DNA of 64,000 nt from DASSUW01 sp963740605 (lineage in GTDB: Bacteria > Actinomycetota > Thermoleophilia > Solirubrobacterales > Solirubrobacteraceae): positions 744,001 to 808,000 of the forward strand of contig CAVUFC010000018.1 in assembly GCA_963740605.1 (NCBI GenBank). Direction: 5' to 3'. A program made the position numbers and the translations under genes. Under the pieces are notes generated by a model that had not been told where the DNA came from, ran no database searches, and worked only from the letters and a program-made list of their open reading frames with translations. Within the stretch, counting starts at the first letter, position 1. Each line of letters begins with the position of its first letter. This document shows positions 48,979 to 57,378 of the stretch, piece after piece.

Positions 48979-49233
48979 GTGGTCGGCGTTGCCGCCTGGG
49001 ATCTCGAGGCGTACGTCGTCAGGCACCGCGAGCCGGGCGCAATCCATCCAAGCGTGGACGCGGAACTGATCCTCAGCGACAACGTGCGCCCGATGCTCTC
49101 ACGACTCAAGCGGCTCGGGCACGTGCGAAACGGCCCCGTTGGCTTCGGCGAACCGAGCGTCTGGCGCCCGTCCGACGCGGGCCTCAAGTTCCTCGCTCAG
49201 CGGATCCTGTTTAAGCCCGAACCCGGCGAGTGA
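48979..49233 (+). pseudogene. Gene A: small winged-helix-like protein, 3' end displaced by IS21
   Basis: 84 codons from GTG 48979 (VGVAAWDLEAYVVRHREPG...VRPMLSRLKRLGHVRNGP...SVWRPSDAGLKFLAQRIL). RLKRLGHVR and WRPSDAGLKFL look like the wing of a winged helix. The TGA stop (49231-49233) is supplied by the first bases of the IS21 element. Joining across one GCGAG duplication to 51765 gives six further codons (HRRRAA) and a native TAG at 51783-51785. The 5' end abuts the miniature insertion and may also be damaged. Confidence 0.6.
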
Positions 49234-49337
49234 CCGCGGCCACGAGAAACTCCCCACTGGTGGCCACGTAATTCCCCACCCGTCCGGTTCGCGCTCGACG
49301 GTGCGGTGCTCTTGCACGCACGGTCGGGAGGACGCCC

Positions 49338-50831
49338 ATGAAGAGCGGAAGGACGCAGGTGGAGATCATCGCCCTCTACGAGGAGTTGGGCAGCTATCGC
49401 GCGGTCGGGGCGCTGGTCGGTTGCGACCACAAGACGGTCAAGCGCTACGTCGAGGCGGCCGGCGATGCCGGGCAGTTGGCGCCGGCGCTGACGCGGTCGC
49501 GGGTGACCGACGATGTCGCCGAGGTGATCGCCGAGCGCGTCGAGCAGACGCACGCGAAGATCACGGCGCGGCGGCTGTTGCGGATCGCTCGCGCGGCGGG
49601 CTACTGCGGTTCGGAGCGCTCGTTGCGCCGCGCGGTCGCCGACGCCAAGGAGCGGTGGCGCCAAAAGCAGGCGGCCGATGGGCGCGTCTACCGGCCGTGG
49701 ATCTCGGCGCCGGGCGAATGGATGCTCTGCGACTGGGGGGCGGCCGGCACGGTCCCGACGGCGGCCGGCCCGCGGAAGCTGTCGTTCTTCTCCGGGGTCA
49801 TGGGCTGGTCGCGTTACCGAACGGTCAGCTTCTCCTGCAGCGAGCGTTTCGGCGCGCTGGCGGTTGGACTGGCACACAGCTTCGAGCAGGTCGGCGGGGT
49901 GCCCGGCCGGGTGCTGTTCGACAACCCCAAGACCGTCGCCACCGGCCACTTGGCAGGGGTGGCGGTGCTCAACCCTGACCTCGTTCGCCTGGCGGCGCAC
50001 TACCGCTTCTCGCCCAGGACGACCGAGCGTCAGGACCCGGAGTCCAAGGGCAAGGTTGAGGCGCTCGTTCGGTTCACGAAGTCCGACCTGATCCCCTACG
50101 AGGGCTTCGGCTCGCTAGACGAGGCCAACCAGGCCGGCGCGGCGTGGTGTCAGGAGGTCAACGCCGAGATCCACTACGAGACCCGCGCCCGGCCCACTGA
50201 GCGCCTGCGGGTCGAGTTGCCGCTGCTGCGGGCGCTGCCGGCGACGCGCCCGGTCGTTGCGTGCGGCGAGCTGCGCAAGGTCGACCGGCTGGCGACGATC
50301 CGCTTCTGCTCGGCGCGCTACTCGGTCCCGCACCGCCTCGTCGGCGAGAACGTCACGGTGCAGGCCAGCGACCGCGACGTCGTGATCATGTACCTGGGTG
50401 TCCCGGTCGCCATGCACGCGCTGCTGGCACCTGGGGAGGCGTCGATCGCCGACGCGCACTACCCGACGCCGGCGCCGACCGGCGTTCGCGCGCTGCGACC
50501 CCGCACGCCGTCCGAGCACGCGTTCCTGGCGCTCGGCGACGAGGCCGAGGACTACCTGCGCGCCGCCGCGGCCGCAGGCACGGCCAGGTTGCACGAGCGT
50601 CTGGAGGAGGCGCTGGTCCTCGCGCGCACGCGCGGGGAAGACCAGGCCCGCGCGACGCTCGCGCGCGCCACGACGTTCGGGCGCTTCGCGCACGGCGACC
50701 TGGGCTCGATCGCCGACGGGCTGGCGGCGGCACCGCCGAGCGCGGTCGTCGACGCCGCACCGCTGGCGCTCGAGGGGCTGCCGAAGGTCGCGGTCCGCTC
50801 GCTCGATGACTACCGCCGCACACGCCGATGA
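49338..50831 (+). CDS. istA: IS21-family transposase IstA
   Basis: 497 residues. The N-terminal HTH is VEIIALYEELGSYRAVGALVGCDHKTVKRYV; the integrase core has the first Asp in GEWMLCDWGAAG, the second in VLFDNPKTV and the Glu in RQDPESKGKVEALV, i.e. a complete DDE set. The C-terminal beta barrel (YSVPHRLVGENVTVQASDRDVVIMYLGVPVAMH) is typical of IstA. The istB ATG overlaps its stop (ATGA). Confidence 0.95.
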   Translation: MKSGRTQVEIIALYEELGSYRAVGALVGCDHKTVKRYVEAAGDAGQLAPALTRSRVTDDVAEVIAERVEQTHAKITARRLLRIARAAGYCGSERSLRRAVADAKERWRQKQAADGRVYRPWISAPGEWMLCDWGAAGTVPTAAGPRKLSFFSGVMGWSRYRTVSFSCSERFGALAVGLAHSFEQVGGVPGRVLFDNPKTVATGHLAGVAVLNPDLVRLAAHYRFSPRTTERQDPESKGKVEALVRFTKSDLIPYEGFGSLDEANQAGAAWCQEVNAEIHYETRARPTERLRVELPLLRALPATRPVVACGELRKVDRLATIRFCSARYSVPHRLVGENVTVQASDRDVVIMYLGVPVAMHALLAPGEASIADAHYPTPAPTGVRALRPRTPSEHAFLALGDEAEDYLRAAAAAGTARLHERLEEALVLARTRGEDQARATLARATTFGRFAHGDLGSIADGLAAAPPSAVVDAAPLALEGLPKVAVRSLDDYRRTRR

Positions 50832-51583
50832 CCCAGCCCCTGGACCCCGAGCTGGAGGCCGGGCTGCGAAGGCTGCGCCTGCGCGGGATGCGCGAGCTCG
50901 CCCCCGAACTGCTGCAGACCGCCAAGACGCAGCGCTGGCCACCGGCAGAGCTGCTGGCCACGTTGGTTCGCGAGGAGCTCGCCTCGCGCGACGCGTCCAA
51001 CGAGCGCGCCAGGATCAAGGCCGCAGGGTTTCCCGCTCACAAGACGCTGGACGGCTTCGACCTCAAGGCCAGTCAGCTGCCGCGGCCGACGTTCGAGTTC
51101 CTCGCCTCGCTGGAATGGCTGGATCGCAACGACAACCTCTGCCTCGCCGGCCCGGCCGGTGTCGGCAAGAGCCACCTCGCCCAAGCCCTCGGCCGCGCCG
51201 CGATCACCGCCGGCCGCAAGGTCCGCTTCTTCCCCGCCGACCAGCTCGTCGAGGCGCTCTACCGCGGCCTGGCCGACAACACCGTCGGCAAGCTCATCGA
51301 ACGCCTCCTGCGCCACGATCTCGTCGTCATCGACGACCTCGGCTTCACCGCCCTGGACAGGGTCGCCGCCGACCACCTGTTCCGCTTCATCGCCGCCGCC
51401 TACGAGCAGCGCTCGATCGCGATCACCACCAACGTCGACTTCCAGAACTGGACCCAGTTCCTGCCCGACGCCGCGACCGCCACCGCGATCCTCGACCGCT
51501 TCCTCCATCACTGCCACGTGATCGCGCTTGACGGCGAGAGCTACCGCCTACGCGAAGCCCGCCAAGTCGTCACGCCCGCCTGA
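50828..51583 (+). CDS. istB: IS21-family ATP-binding helper IstB
   Basis: 251 residues of the AAA+ DnaC-like group. Walker A is LAGPAGVGKSHLAQALG, Walker B is HDLVVIDDLGFTALD, and sensor motifs follow (SIAITTNVDFQNW, ILDRFLHHCHVIALDGESYRLRE). IstB assembles on DNA, selects the target and stimulates the IstA transposase. The start overlaps the istA stop. Confidence 0.96.
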   Translation: MTQPLDPELEAGLRRLRLRGMRELAPELLQTAKTQRWPPAELLATLVREELASRDASNERARIKAAGFPAHKTLDGFDLKASQLPRPTFEFLASLEWLDRNDNLCLAGPAGVGKSHLAQALGRAAITAGRKVRFFPADQLVEALYRGLADNTVGKLIERLLRHDLVVIDDLGFTALDRVAADHLFRFIAAAYEQRSIAITTNVDFQNWTQFLPDAATATAILDRFLHHCHVIALDGESYRLREARQVVTPA

Positions 51584-51625
51584 CCACGAGCCCGGGCCGC
51601 GCCACCGACCCCCGCGGCGAGCGCG

Positions 51626-51681
51626 CGCTGGCGTCTCGCTCCGCTCGGCGCTTCGCGCCTTCGCTGCGCGAGACGCCAGCG
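51626..51681 (+). terminator. Hairpin at the 3' end of the IS21 genes
   Basis: CGCTGGCGTCTCGC (51626-51639) pairs perfectly over 14 bp with 51668-51681, and the loop contains a nested GGCGC-TTC-GCGCC hairpin. It lies 43 bases behind istB and still inside the element, so it probably stops istAB transcription. No T-run follows. Confidence 0.6.
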
Positions 51682-51788
51682 GGAACCCTCCACGTCGAGA
51701 GCGCCAGCGCCCCGGGGAACTAACTGGCCACCAGTGGGGAATCTTGTTGGCCCTTGACAGCGAGCACCGGCGGCGTGCCGCCTAGCGG

Positions 51789-51866
51789 ATGCCCGAGTTC
51801 GACCTCACTGACCGGATCGGCGAGCAGCTAGTTGACGCGTCCGTAAGTACTGGTTGGAATCGGTGA
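51789..51866 (+). pseudogene. Gene B, 5' fragment
   Basis: ATG 51789 lies 3 bases after the native stop of gene A. It opens a frame MPEFDLTDRIGEQLVDASV that is coding-like up to about 51844 and then enters the IS630-like segment, stopping at 51864-51866. The matching 3' fragment of gene B is proposed at 52712-52852. It is the second gene of the disrupted operon. Confidence 0.4.
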
Positions 51867-51901
51867 AGGAGTCGGGACGGGCGCGTTGAACGTTGCTGGT
51901 G

Positions 51902-52811
51902 ATGGCGCGCCCGGCCCGTCACCGGATTTTGCTTAGTGAGCAAGAGCGTGCGGAGTTGGTCGCGATCGCGCGGGCTGAGAAGCGTCCATGGCAGGAGGTC
52001 CAGCGCGCGCGGATCGTGCTCTACGCGGCCGAGGGTCTGCGCGATACCGAGATCGCGGCGAGGTTGGACACGACGGCGGGAATCGTGGGAAAGTGGCGAA
52101 GGCGCTTTTTCCACGATCGGTTGGATGGTCTTAAGGACAAGCCGCGCGCGGGTCGCCCGCGCCGTTTTTCCCCCGCAGCAGGTCGCCGAGGTCAAGGCGA
52201 TCGCGTGCGAGCTGCCCGTGACGTGCGGCCTGCCGCTCGGCCGTTTCTCGCGCGCTGAGCTGCACCGGCTGGTGATCGAGCGCGGCGTGACCGACGCGTC
52301 GGCGACAACGATCTGGCGCTGGCTGCACGACGACGCGATCAAGCCGTGGCAGACGCGCTCGTGGATCTTCCCGCGCGACCCCGACTGCGCGGCCAAGGCC
52401 GGCCGCGCGCTCGACCTCTACGCCCGTGTCTTTGAGGGCAAGCGCCTGCGCCCCGACGAGTACGTCATCTGCGCCGATGAGAAGTCCCAGCTGCAGGCGC
52501 TCGGGCGCCGGCATGAGACGCTGCCCGTCGGGCCGGGCCGTCCGGCGCTGGTCGAGTTCGAGTACCGCCGCGGTGGCACGCTGGCCTACCTCGCCGCCTG
52601 GGACGTCCACCACGCCAACCTCTTTGATCGCGTCGAGCCCAAGACCGGGATCGAGCCGTTCGGGCGACTCGTCGAGCAGGTCATGACCACCGAGCCCTAC
52701 AAGTCGGCGCGGTCAGCGATGCGGCGACGGCCGGAGCACGTGTGGCGTGGGCATCGATGCTCGCGAATCTCGCCGAGGCTGGTGCCGAGCTTCCTCCGAA
52801 CGCCAGCGTGA
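51902..52811 (+). pseudogene. IS630-like transposase, frameshifted and 3'-truncated
   Basis: The first frame (ATG 51902) encodes RHRILLSEQERAELVAIARAEKRPWQEVQRARIVLYAAEGLRDTEIAARLDTTAGIVGKWRRRFF, the IS630 helix-turn-helix. At TTTTTCCCCC (52165-52174) homology moves to the +1 frame (QQVAEVKAIACELP...YVICADEKSQLQALGRRHETLP) with the first Asp of the DDE triad in CADEKSQ. Homology stops after TTEPYKSAR near 52710; the second half of the catalytic domain and the right end of the element are gone. Confidence 0.8.
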
Positions 52812-52852
52812 GCGGCCTTCAAAGCGTGGATCTCTGGCCGTTCGACGACTAG
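52712..52852 (+). pseudogene. Gene B, 3' fragment
   Basis: Directly behind the truncated transposase a coding-like frame reads VSDAATAGARVAWASMLANLAE...VSGLQSVDLWPFDD and ends at a TAG (52850-52852) that touches the ATG of the DUF2321 gene. Joined at the shared GT to 51843-51844, the 5' fragment would continue in frame as DASV-SDAATAG, giving a small acidic protein of about 65 residues. Family unknown. Confidence 0.4.
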
Positions 52853-53353
52853 ATGTACGTCGACCCGGAAGACCTGCCCAGGTACCGCAGTGCGGCCGTC
52901 TGCCGGCGCGGTCACGTCGAGAGCGAAGCGGTCGAGTACTCAGGGTCGGGTGGTATCCCGCCGCGGTGCGCTCGATGCGGCGCGGGGATTCTCGTCCAGT
53001 GCCCGCGGTGTCAGCAACGCATTCGTGGCGCTCCGAGTGGGGGGTACGGCGGCTACACGCCGCCGGACTTCTGCGACCACTGCGCGACGCCATTTCCGTG
53101 GGTCAGCCGGCAAGGCCGCATCTACGAGCTTATGAATCTCCTCGAGGATGAGGACCTCGACCCGGCAACCGAGCTTGACGTTCGCGAGCAGCTTGAAGCG
53201 CTGACCAGCTCGGAGCTTGACGACCAGGAGGCCGTACGGCGCTGGCAGCGGATCAAGCAAGCAGCGCCCGGCCTTTGGGCGAAGTCGGGCGCGCAGCGCA
53301 TCCTCGAAACCGTGGTCAGCGCCGCGATCAAAGGCCAACTCGGCATCGGCTGA
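52853..53353 (+). CDS. DUF2321 zinc-ribbon protein
   Basis: 166 residues. VCRRGHVESEAVEYSG, PPRCARCGAGILVQCPRCQQRIRG and FCDHCATPFPWV give three CxxC-type knuckles, the arrangement of the DUF2321 family, followed by a helical C-terminus (IYELMNLLEDEDLDPATELDVREQLEALTSSELDDQEAVRRWQRIKQAAPGLW). Function unknown; a nucleic-acid or protein-binding role is plausible. Its ATG touches the stop of the gene B remnant, so it is the surviving third gene of an operon hit by insertion sequences and may have lost its promoter. Confidence 0.75.
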   Translation: MYVDPEDLPRYRSAAVCRRGHVESEAVEYSGSGGIPPRCARCGAGILVQCPRCQQRIRGAPSGGYGGYTPPDFCDHCATPFPWVSRQGRIYELMNLLEDEDLDPATELDVREQLEALTSSELDDQEAVRRWQRIKQAAPGLWAKSGAQRILETVVSAAIKGQLGIG

Positions 53354-53382
53354 GTACAGCAGCACGGCGCTACGGTCGGCGC

Positions 53383-53607
53383 ATGACCGACCGCGCCATC
53401 TACCTCGTTCCGCCGCCGCGCCTCGCGCTCAACCAGAAGGAGTCCGCCGCCGCGCTCGGGGTGAGTGTCCCGCACTTCGTCAAGCACATACGGCCGTACC
53501 TCCGGGCTGTCTACCTCGGAGGCGCCATGCGATACCCGGTGATGGAGATACAGCGCTTCCTCGACAAGGAGGCGAGCAACTCGGAGTACCCCTATCGCCG
53601 GCGGTGA
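53383..53607 (+). CDS. Small excisionase-like HTH protein
   Basis: 74 residues: PRLALNQKESAAALGVSVPHFVKHIRPYLRAVYLGGAMRYPVMEIQRFLDKEA matches the MerR/excisionase-type HTH (L-N-x-x-E-A-A-x-x-L-G-V-S...Y-x-x-x-E-I-x-x-F-L). Such proteins accompany integrative elements as directionality or control factors. The start is ATG 53383. A decayed tyrosine integrase lies about 7 kb downstream. Confidence 0.7.
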   Translation: MTDRAIYLVPPPRLALNQKESAAALGVSVPHFVKHIRPYLRAVYLGGAMRYPVMEIQRFLDKEASNSEYPYRRR

Positions 53608-53733
53608 GTGACCGCCAGCGCCGTGGTGCTGGCGTGTACCGGCGCCGAGATAGCGTTCAGAAGCACGTTGCTCCCTTAGCTTCTACTCGCCGTCAACTCG
53701 TCTTTCCGATGACGCGAGCCGATACAGGTACGC

Positions 53734-53886
53734 ATGACATGCAACAACGTCGCCGCACTGCAGCAGGAACTGGACCAGCTCGCCGCTGCGATCTTCGAGC
53801 ACGTGGCGTCGAGGCCTGACGACTTCGACGGCCGCGAAGCGCTGTGGGTTCGACGTGAGGACTTGCGCGAGCGGCTAGCTGCCTGA
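53734..53886 (+). CDS. Small acidic ORF (50 residues)
   Basis: A 50-codon frame from ATG 53734 (NNVAALQQELDQLAAAIFEHVASRP...REDLRERLAA) predicts two helices, the first with a heptad-like Leu pattern. Third positions are GC-rich, supporting real coding. No family recognised. It stands alone between the HTH gene and the ClC channel. Confidence 0.45.
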   Translation: MTCNNVAALQQELDQLAAAIFEHVASRPDDFDGREALWVRREDLRERLAA

Positions 53887-54119
53887 CCGCAGCACTACTG
53901 CGCTGCTGCAGGCCCTGGCTCCGAACAGCAATCTCCCCTGGTTTGGAAACGTCGACGCGCTGCTCCATTCAGGCGGAAGCGCAACTCGACATGCGGCGGG
54001 GCGCGGCACCTCGAACGAGCGGATTGCTGCGGGAAGCTACGACGCCGCGCTTGTCCGGTCGGGGATTCATCCGATCCGTAGGAGGTCGCTGCGTGATCGT
54101 CGGGCGATGATCGCGAGTC

Positions 54120-55505
54120 ATGACGGATGACGAGATGAACGCCGAGGACGCGCCGGTCGATCCTGGTGCGCTGATACGAAGCCGCCAGTACCGCGTGATG
54201 CTCGTCTTCGCGGCGATCGTCGGCGTTGTGGTCTCGTTCGCGGCGTGGGCGTTTCTTGAACTCGTCCACGGCATCCAGGTGGGCGTCTATCAGGAACTGC
54301 CGGGCGATCTGGGCTTCGACTCGGCGCCCTGGTGGTGGCCGTTGCCGTGGCTCGCGATTGCTGGGCTGCTCACCGCGATTGCCATTACGCGACTCCCTGG
54401 CACCGGCGGTCACGTACCGGCGAATGGACTGAGCAGCGGTGCGGGGCCGACGCAGCCGATCGAGCTCCCTGGCGTCCTCATGGCCGCGCTGGCGACGCTG
54501 GGGCTCGGCCTCGTGCTGGGACCGGAGGCGCCCTTGATCGCGCTCGGCATGGGCCTCGGCGTGTTCGCGGTGAGGCGAGCCAAGCGCGACGCGCCCGAGC
54601 AGCTTGTGATGGTCATGGCCGCCGCTGGCAGCTTTGCGGCGATCTCGACCGTGTTCGGGTCACCGGTGATCGGGGCCGTGATCCTGATCGAAGCGAGCGG
54701 GCTCGGAGGGGCAAGGTTGCCGGTCGTCCTGCTTCCTGGCCTGGTCGCCGCCGGCCTAGGTTCGCTGGTCTTCATCGGCATGGGAGCGTGGACAGGGCTG
54801 AGCACGAGCGCGTGGGCCCTCAGCCCGTTCGACCTGCCGGCGTTTTCGCAGCCGACCGCCGTCCACTTTCTTTGGGCGGTGGCCCTTGCCGTTGCTGCGG
54901 CCATCGTCGTGTTCGCGATCGTCGAGCTTGCCCGGGTCATCGCGGGACTTCTCGCGCGAAGCCCGGTGCTGCTCACCACCATCGCCGGGCTAGTCGTCGG
55001 GGGGCTCGCGATCGCCTTCAATCAAGTGACCGACCAGCCGACCGACGCCGTGCTCTTCTCCGGCCAGGACGCTTTCGGCACGCTTCTCAAGGACGCCCCC
55101 GACCTCTCCCTGTCGGTGTTCGCGTGGCTGCTCGTGTTCAAGGGAATCGCCTGGAGCATCTCGCTCGGCAGTTTCCGCGGCGGCCCGACGTTTCCAGCGC
55201 TGTTCCTCGGCACCACTGCGGGACTGCTCGCCGGTCACCTACCCGGGCTCTCGGAGACACCGGCGGTCGCGGTGCTGATGGGCGCCGCCTGCGTGTCGAT
55301 GCTGCGACTGCCGCTGTCCTCCGTGGTCATCGCGCTCCTCCTCACGTCGTCGGCCGGACTCGCCGTCGGCCCACTGATCATCGTCTCGGTCACCACGGCG
55401 TACATCGCTACCGAGATACTCGCCGCGCGCGTCGACGAACGCCGCCAGCGTGCACTCGCTGAAAAGTCCGCGCCAGTCGTCGCCGCAACTCCGGCCAAGT
55501 CCTGA
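54120..55505 (+). CDS. Chloride channel (ClC) family protein
   Basis: 461 residues with about ten hydrophobic segments. ClC motifs are visible in altered form: RLPGTGGHVPANG for GSGIP, LVLGPEAPLIALGMGLG for G(K/R)EGP and SLGSFRGGPTFPALFLGTTAG for GxFxP, plus AAAGSFAAISTVFGSPVIGAV. The gating Glu is kept in GPEAP. It may be an anion channel or H+/Cl- exchanger. No CBS domain is present. The gene is monocistronic within the island. Confidence 0.88.
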   Translation: MTDDEMNAEDAPVDPGALIRSRQYRVMLVFAAIVGVVVSFAAWAFLELVHGIQVGVYQELPGDLGFDSAPWWWPLPWLAIAGLLTAIAITRLPGTGGHVPANGLSSGAGPTQPIELPGVLMAALATLGLGLVLGPEAPLIALGMGLGVFAVRRAKRDAPEQLVMVMAAAGSFAAISTVFGSPVIGAVILIEASGLGGARLPVVLLPGLVAAGLGSLVFIGMGAWTGLSTSAWALSPFDLPAFSQPTAVHFLWAVALAVAAAIVVFAIVELARVIAGLLARSPVLLTTIAGLVVGGLAIAFNQVTDQPTDAVLFSGQDAFGTLLKDAPDLSLSVFAWLLVFKGIAWSISLGSFRGGPTFPALFLGTTAGLLAGHLPGLSETPAVAVLMGAACVSMLRLPLSSVVIALLLTSSAGLAVGPLIIVSVTTAYIATEILAARVDERRQRALAEKSAPVVAATPAKS

Positions 55506-55813
55506 GCAGTCGCTCGGTTGACTCTTGGTCGCGCTATCGCATCGAGGCATGAGGAGCAGTACGCGTCGTCGCTCGCGGACCGCTCCTCCCAGGCGAAGGC
55601 GGAAGCGCGGCGCCGGGTGCCCAGGCTCCACGCGCCTGGCTCAGGGTCCGCGTTCGCGCCTTCGCCGACGCGAACGCAGCCGCTACGTGTGTGGTGCCGT
55701 GTCGCTTCGCGCTGTAGACGTACGACGCGAGAACTTCCACTTGGGTCAGCCGTCGGTATCGCCGCCACGCTCGCCCGATCGAACTTCGTCGTGCCTGTCG
55801 CATCTGTAGGTGT
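55506..55813. other. Gene-free stretch
   Basis: No gene is supported between the ClC and methyltransferase genes. The minus strand has a short open stretch (YRRLTQVEVLASYVYSA..AAAFASAKARTRTL) vaguely like the HTH of mobile-element control proteins, too weak to call. Confidence 0.4.
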
Positions 55814-56437
55814 ATGGCACTTGTTCCTCGCGCGCTGTGGGCGCGCATGTATGACACCGTCAACGCAAGGTCGGAGGCCGCGGGCCTCGCCGGCGAGCGC
55901 GAGGCGCTGCTGGCGGGCGCGCGTGGCGCGACGATCGAGATCGGCGCCGGCACCGGGGTCAACCTCGTGCACTATCCCGCTGCGCTGGAACGGCTCGTGT
56001 TGGTCGAGCCCGATGCTCACATGATCAAGCGACTGACACGCCGGGTCGAGAGAGCGCGCGTCGGGGCGGAGATCGTCGCGGCATCGGCCGAGCAGCTGCC
56101 GTTCGCCGACGACAGCTTCGACGCAGCGGTCGTGACATTCGTGCTCTGCACGGTCGACGATGCTGGCCGTGTCCTGAGCGAGGTCCGGCGTGTGCTGAAG
56201 CCCGGCGGCCGACTGCTGTTCCTCGAGCACGTGCGCTCCGCGGATGAGAGGATCGGCCGCCGGCAGGACAGGATTCGACCGTTCTACCGAGCGCTCATCG
56301 ACTGCGAGCCGAATCGCGACACGCTTGGCACGATCGCAGCTTCGGGCTTCACCGTCGAAGCGGTGCGCCACGGCGACGTGCCCGGTGCGCCGCAGATCGA
56401 GCGGCCGATGATCCTCGGCGTAGCGTGCGCGACGTGA
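55814..56437 (+). CDS. Class I SAM-dependent methyltransferase
   Basis: 207 residues of the UbiE/Methyltransf_11 type. Motif I is ATIEIGAGTGVNLVHYP, the ribose-binding acid is LVLVEPDAHM, motif II is FDAAVVTFVLCTVDDAGRVLSEVRRVLKPGGRLLFLEHV, and the C-terminal FYRALIDCEPNRDTLGTIAASGFTVEAV is typical of phosphatidylethanolamine or quinone methyltransferase-like members. The substrate is unknown. It is followed closely by a sigma factor gene. Confidence 0.88.
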   Translation: MALVPRALWARMYDTVNARSEAAGLAGEREALLAGARGATIEIGAGTGVNLVHYPAALERLVLVEPDAHMIKRLTRRVERARVGAEIVAASAEQLPFADDSFDAAVVTFVLCTVDDAGRVLSEVRRVLKPGGRLLFLEHVRSADERIGRRQDRIRPFYRALIDCEPNRDTLGTIAASGFTVEAVRHGDVPGAPQIERPMILGVACAT

Positions 56438-56457
56438 GGCGGGACAATGGGCTGGCG

Positions 56458-57378
56458 ATGACCACCTTGGACGCAGAGCTGGTGCGTGCCGCGCGAGCGG
56501 GTGAGTCGTCGTCGCTGGGGCTGTTACTCGAACGGCACCGGCCAGCGCTGCTCGCGCATGCACTGCATCTGCTCGGCGGTTCTCGTGCGCAGGCCTACGA
56601 CGCCGTCCAGGACACGTTCATGGTCGCGTTGTGCAAGCTCGAGTCGGTGCGCGAGCCCGCCGCGATCGGGGGCTGGTTGCACGTGGTGCTCCGCAACGTT
56701 TGCCTCATGCAGCTGCGATCGCGCGACACTGAGCGATGCACCGCCGGCATCGCAGCCGTCCGTGAGCGCTCGATCTCGGCGTCGGTGGACGAGGCGCTCG
56801 ACCGGATCGCGTTGCGCGCCTGGTTGTGGGAGGCGATCGACGGACTGTCCGAGGTGCTACAGGCGCCGCTCGTTTTGCGCTGCTTCTCGGGCGCCAGTTC
56901 CTACGGAGAGATCGCGGCGCTCTGCGGCGTGCCCGTCGGCACGGTGCGCAGCCGCCTCAACGAGGCCAAGCGCAGGCTCGCCGAGGCGCTGCTCGATGAC
57001 GCGGCGGTCGTCGACAGCGCGCCGCGGGCCGAGGCAGAGCGCTCCGCTCGCGAGTTCGAGGAGCTCACAGCGGCGCTCTCGACGCGCCACGACATACGCG
57101 CATTCGCGGAACGCTGCGCGCCGGACGTCGAGATTCGGCTCGGCGAGCGCCCCGCGGTGCGCGGGCGCGGCTACATCGCGCAGGTCGCCGAGCAGGACTT
57201 TCAGGCAGGCGTCGCGTACTCGCTCACGAACGTGGTTGCCGGTAACCGCGTCATCGTCGCCGAGGGACGCTTCGAGAGCCCGGCCGACGATCCGCACCAC
57301 TGCCCGCCGAGCGTCGTGCAAGTGCACTTCCGCCAGGCCGGGTGGACGCGACGGATCGTCATGCACTATCGACACTGA
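56458..57378 (+). CDS. ECF sigma factor with C-terminal SnoaL-like domain
   Basis: 306 residues. Region 2 is LLLERHRPALLAHALHLLGG...DAVQDTFMVALCKL with WLHVVLRNVCLMQLRSRD, region 4 is PLVLRCFSGASSYGEIAALCGVPVGTVRSRLNEAKRRLAEALL, and an NTF2/SnoaL-like tail (EELTAALSTRHDIRAFAERCAPDVEIRLGERPAVRGRGYI) follows. In such ECFs the tail modulates activity in place of, or in addition to, an anti-sigma factor; none is seen beside it. ATG 56458 is preferred over GTG 56425, which would overlap the methyltransferase. Confidence 0.88.
   Translation: MTTLDAELVRAARAGESSSLGLLLERHRPALLAHALHLLGGSRAQAYDAVQDTFMVALCKLESVREPAAIGGWLHVVLRNVCLMQLRSRDTERCTAGIAAVRERSISASVDEALDRIALRAWLWEAIDGLSEVLQAPLVLRCFSGASSYGEIAALCGVPVGTVRSRLNEAKRRLAEALLDDAAVVDSAPRAEAERSAREFEELTAALSTRHDIRAFAERCAPDVEIRLGERPAVRGRGYIAQVAEQDFQAGVAYSLTNVVAGNRVIVAEGRFESPADDPHHCPPSVVQVHFRQAGWTRRIVMHYRH

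Larger units (their letters stand above)
49231..51759 (+). mobile_element. IS21-family insertion sequence
   Basis: A 2,529-bp element with TG...CA termini. Left end (49231-49266) and right end (51725-51759, inverted) share TCCCCACTGGTGGCCA as a perfect 16-bp repeat (49251-49266 and 51725-51740) and are similar to the tips. GCGAG occurs immediately outside both ends (49226-49230, 51760-51764), a clean 5-bp target duplication. It carries istA and istB, both apparently intact, so it may be active. Confidence 0.92.

Noticed and set aside
55534..55962. Minus-strand frame facing the methyltransferase start.
   Set aside because: Overlaps the start of a clear methyltransferase gene, and resemblance to an HTH is too weak.
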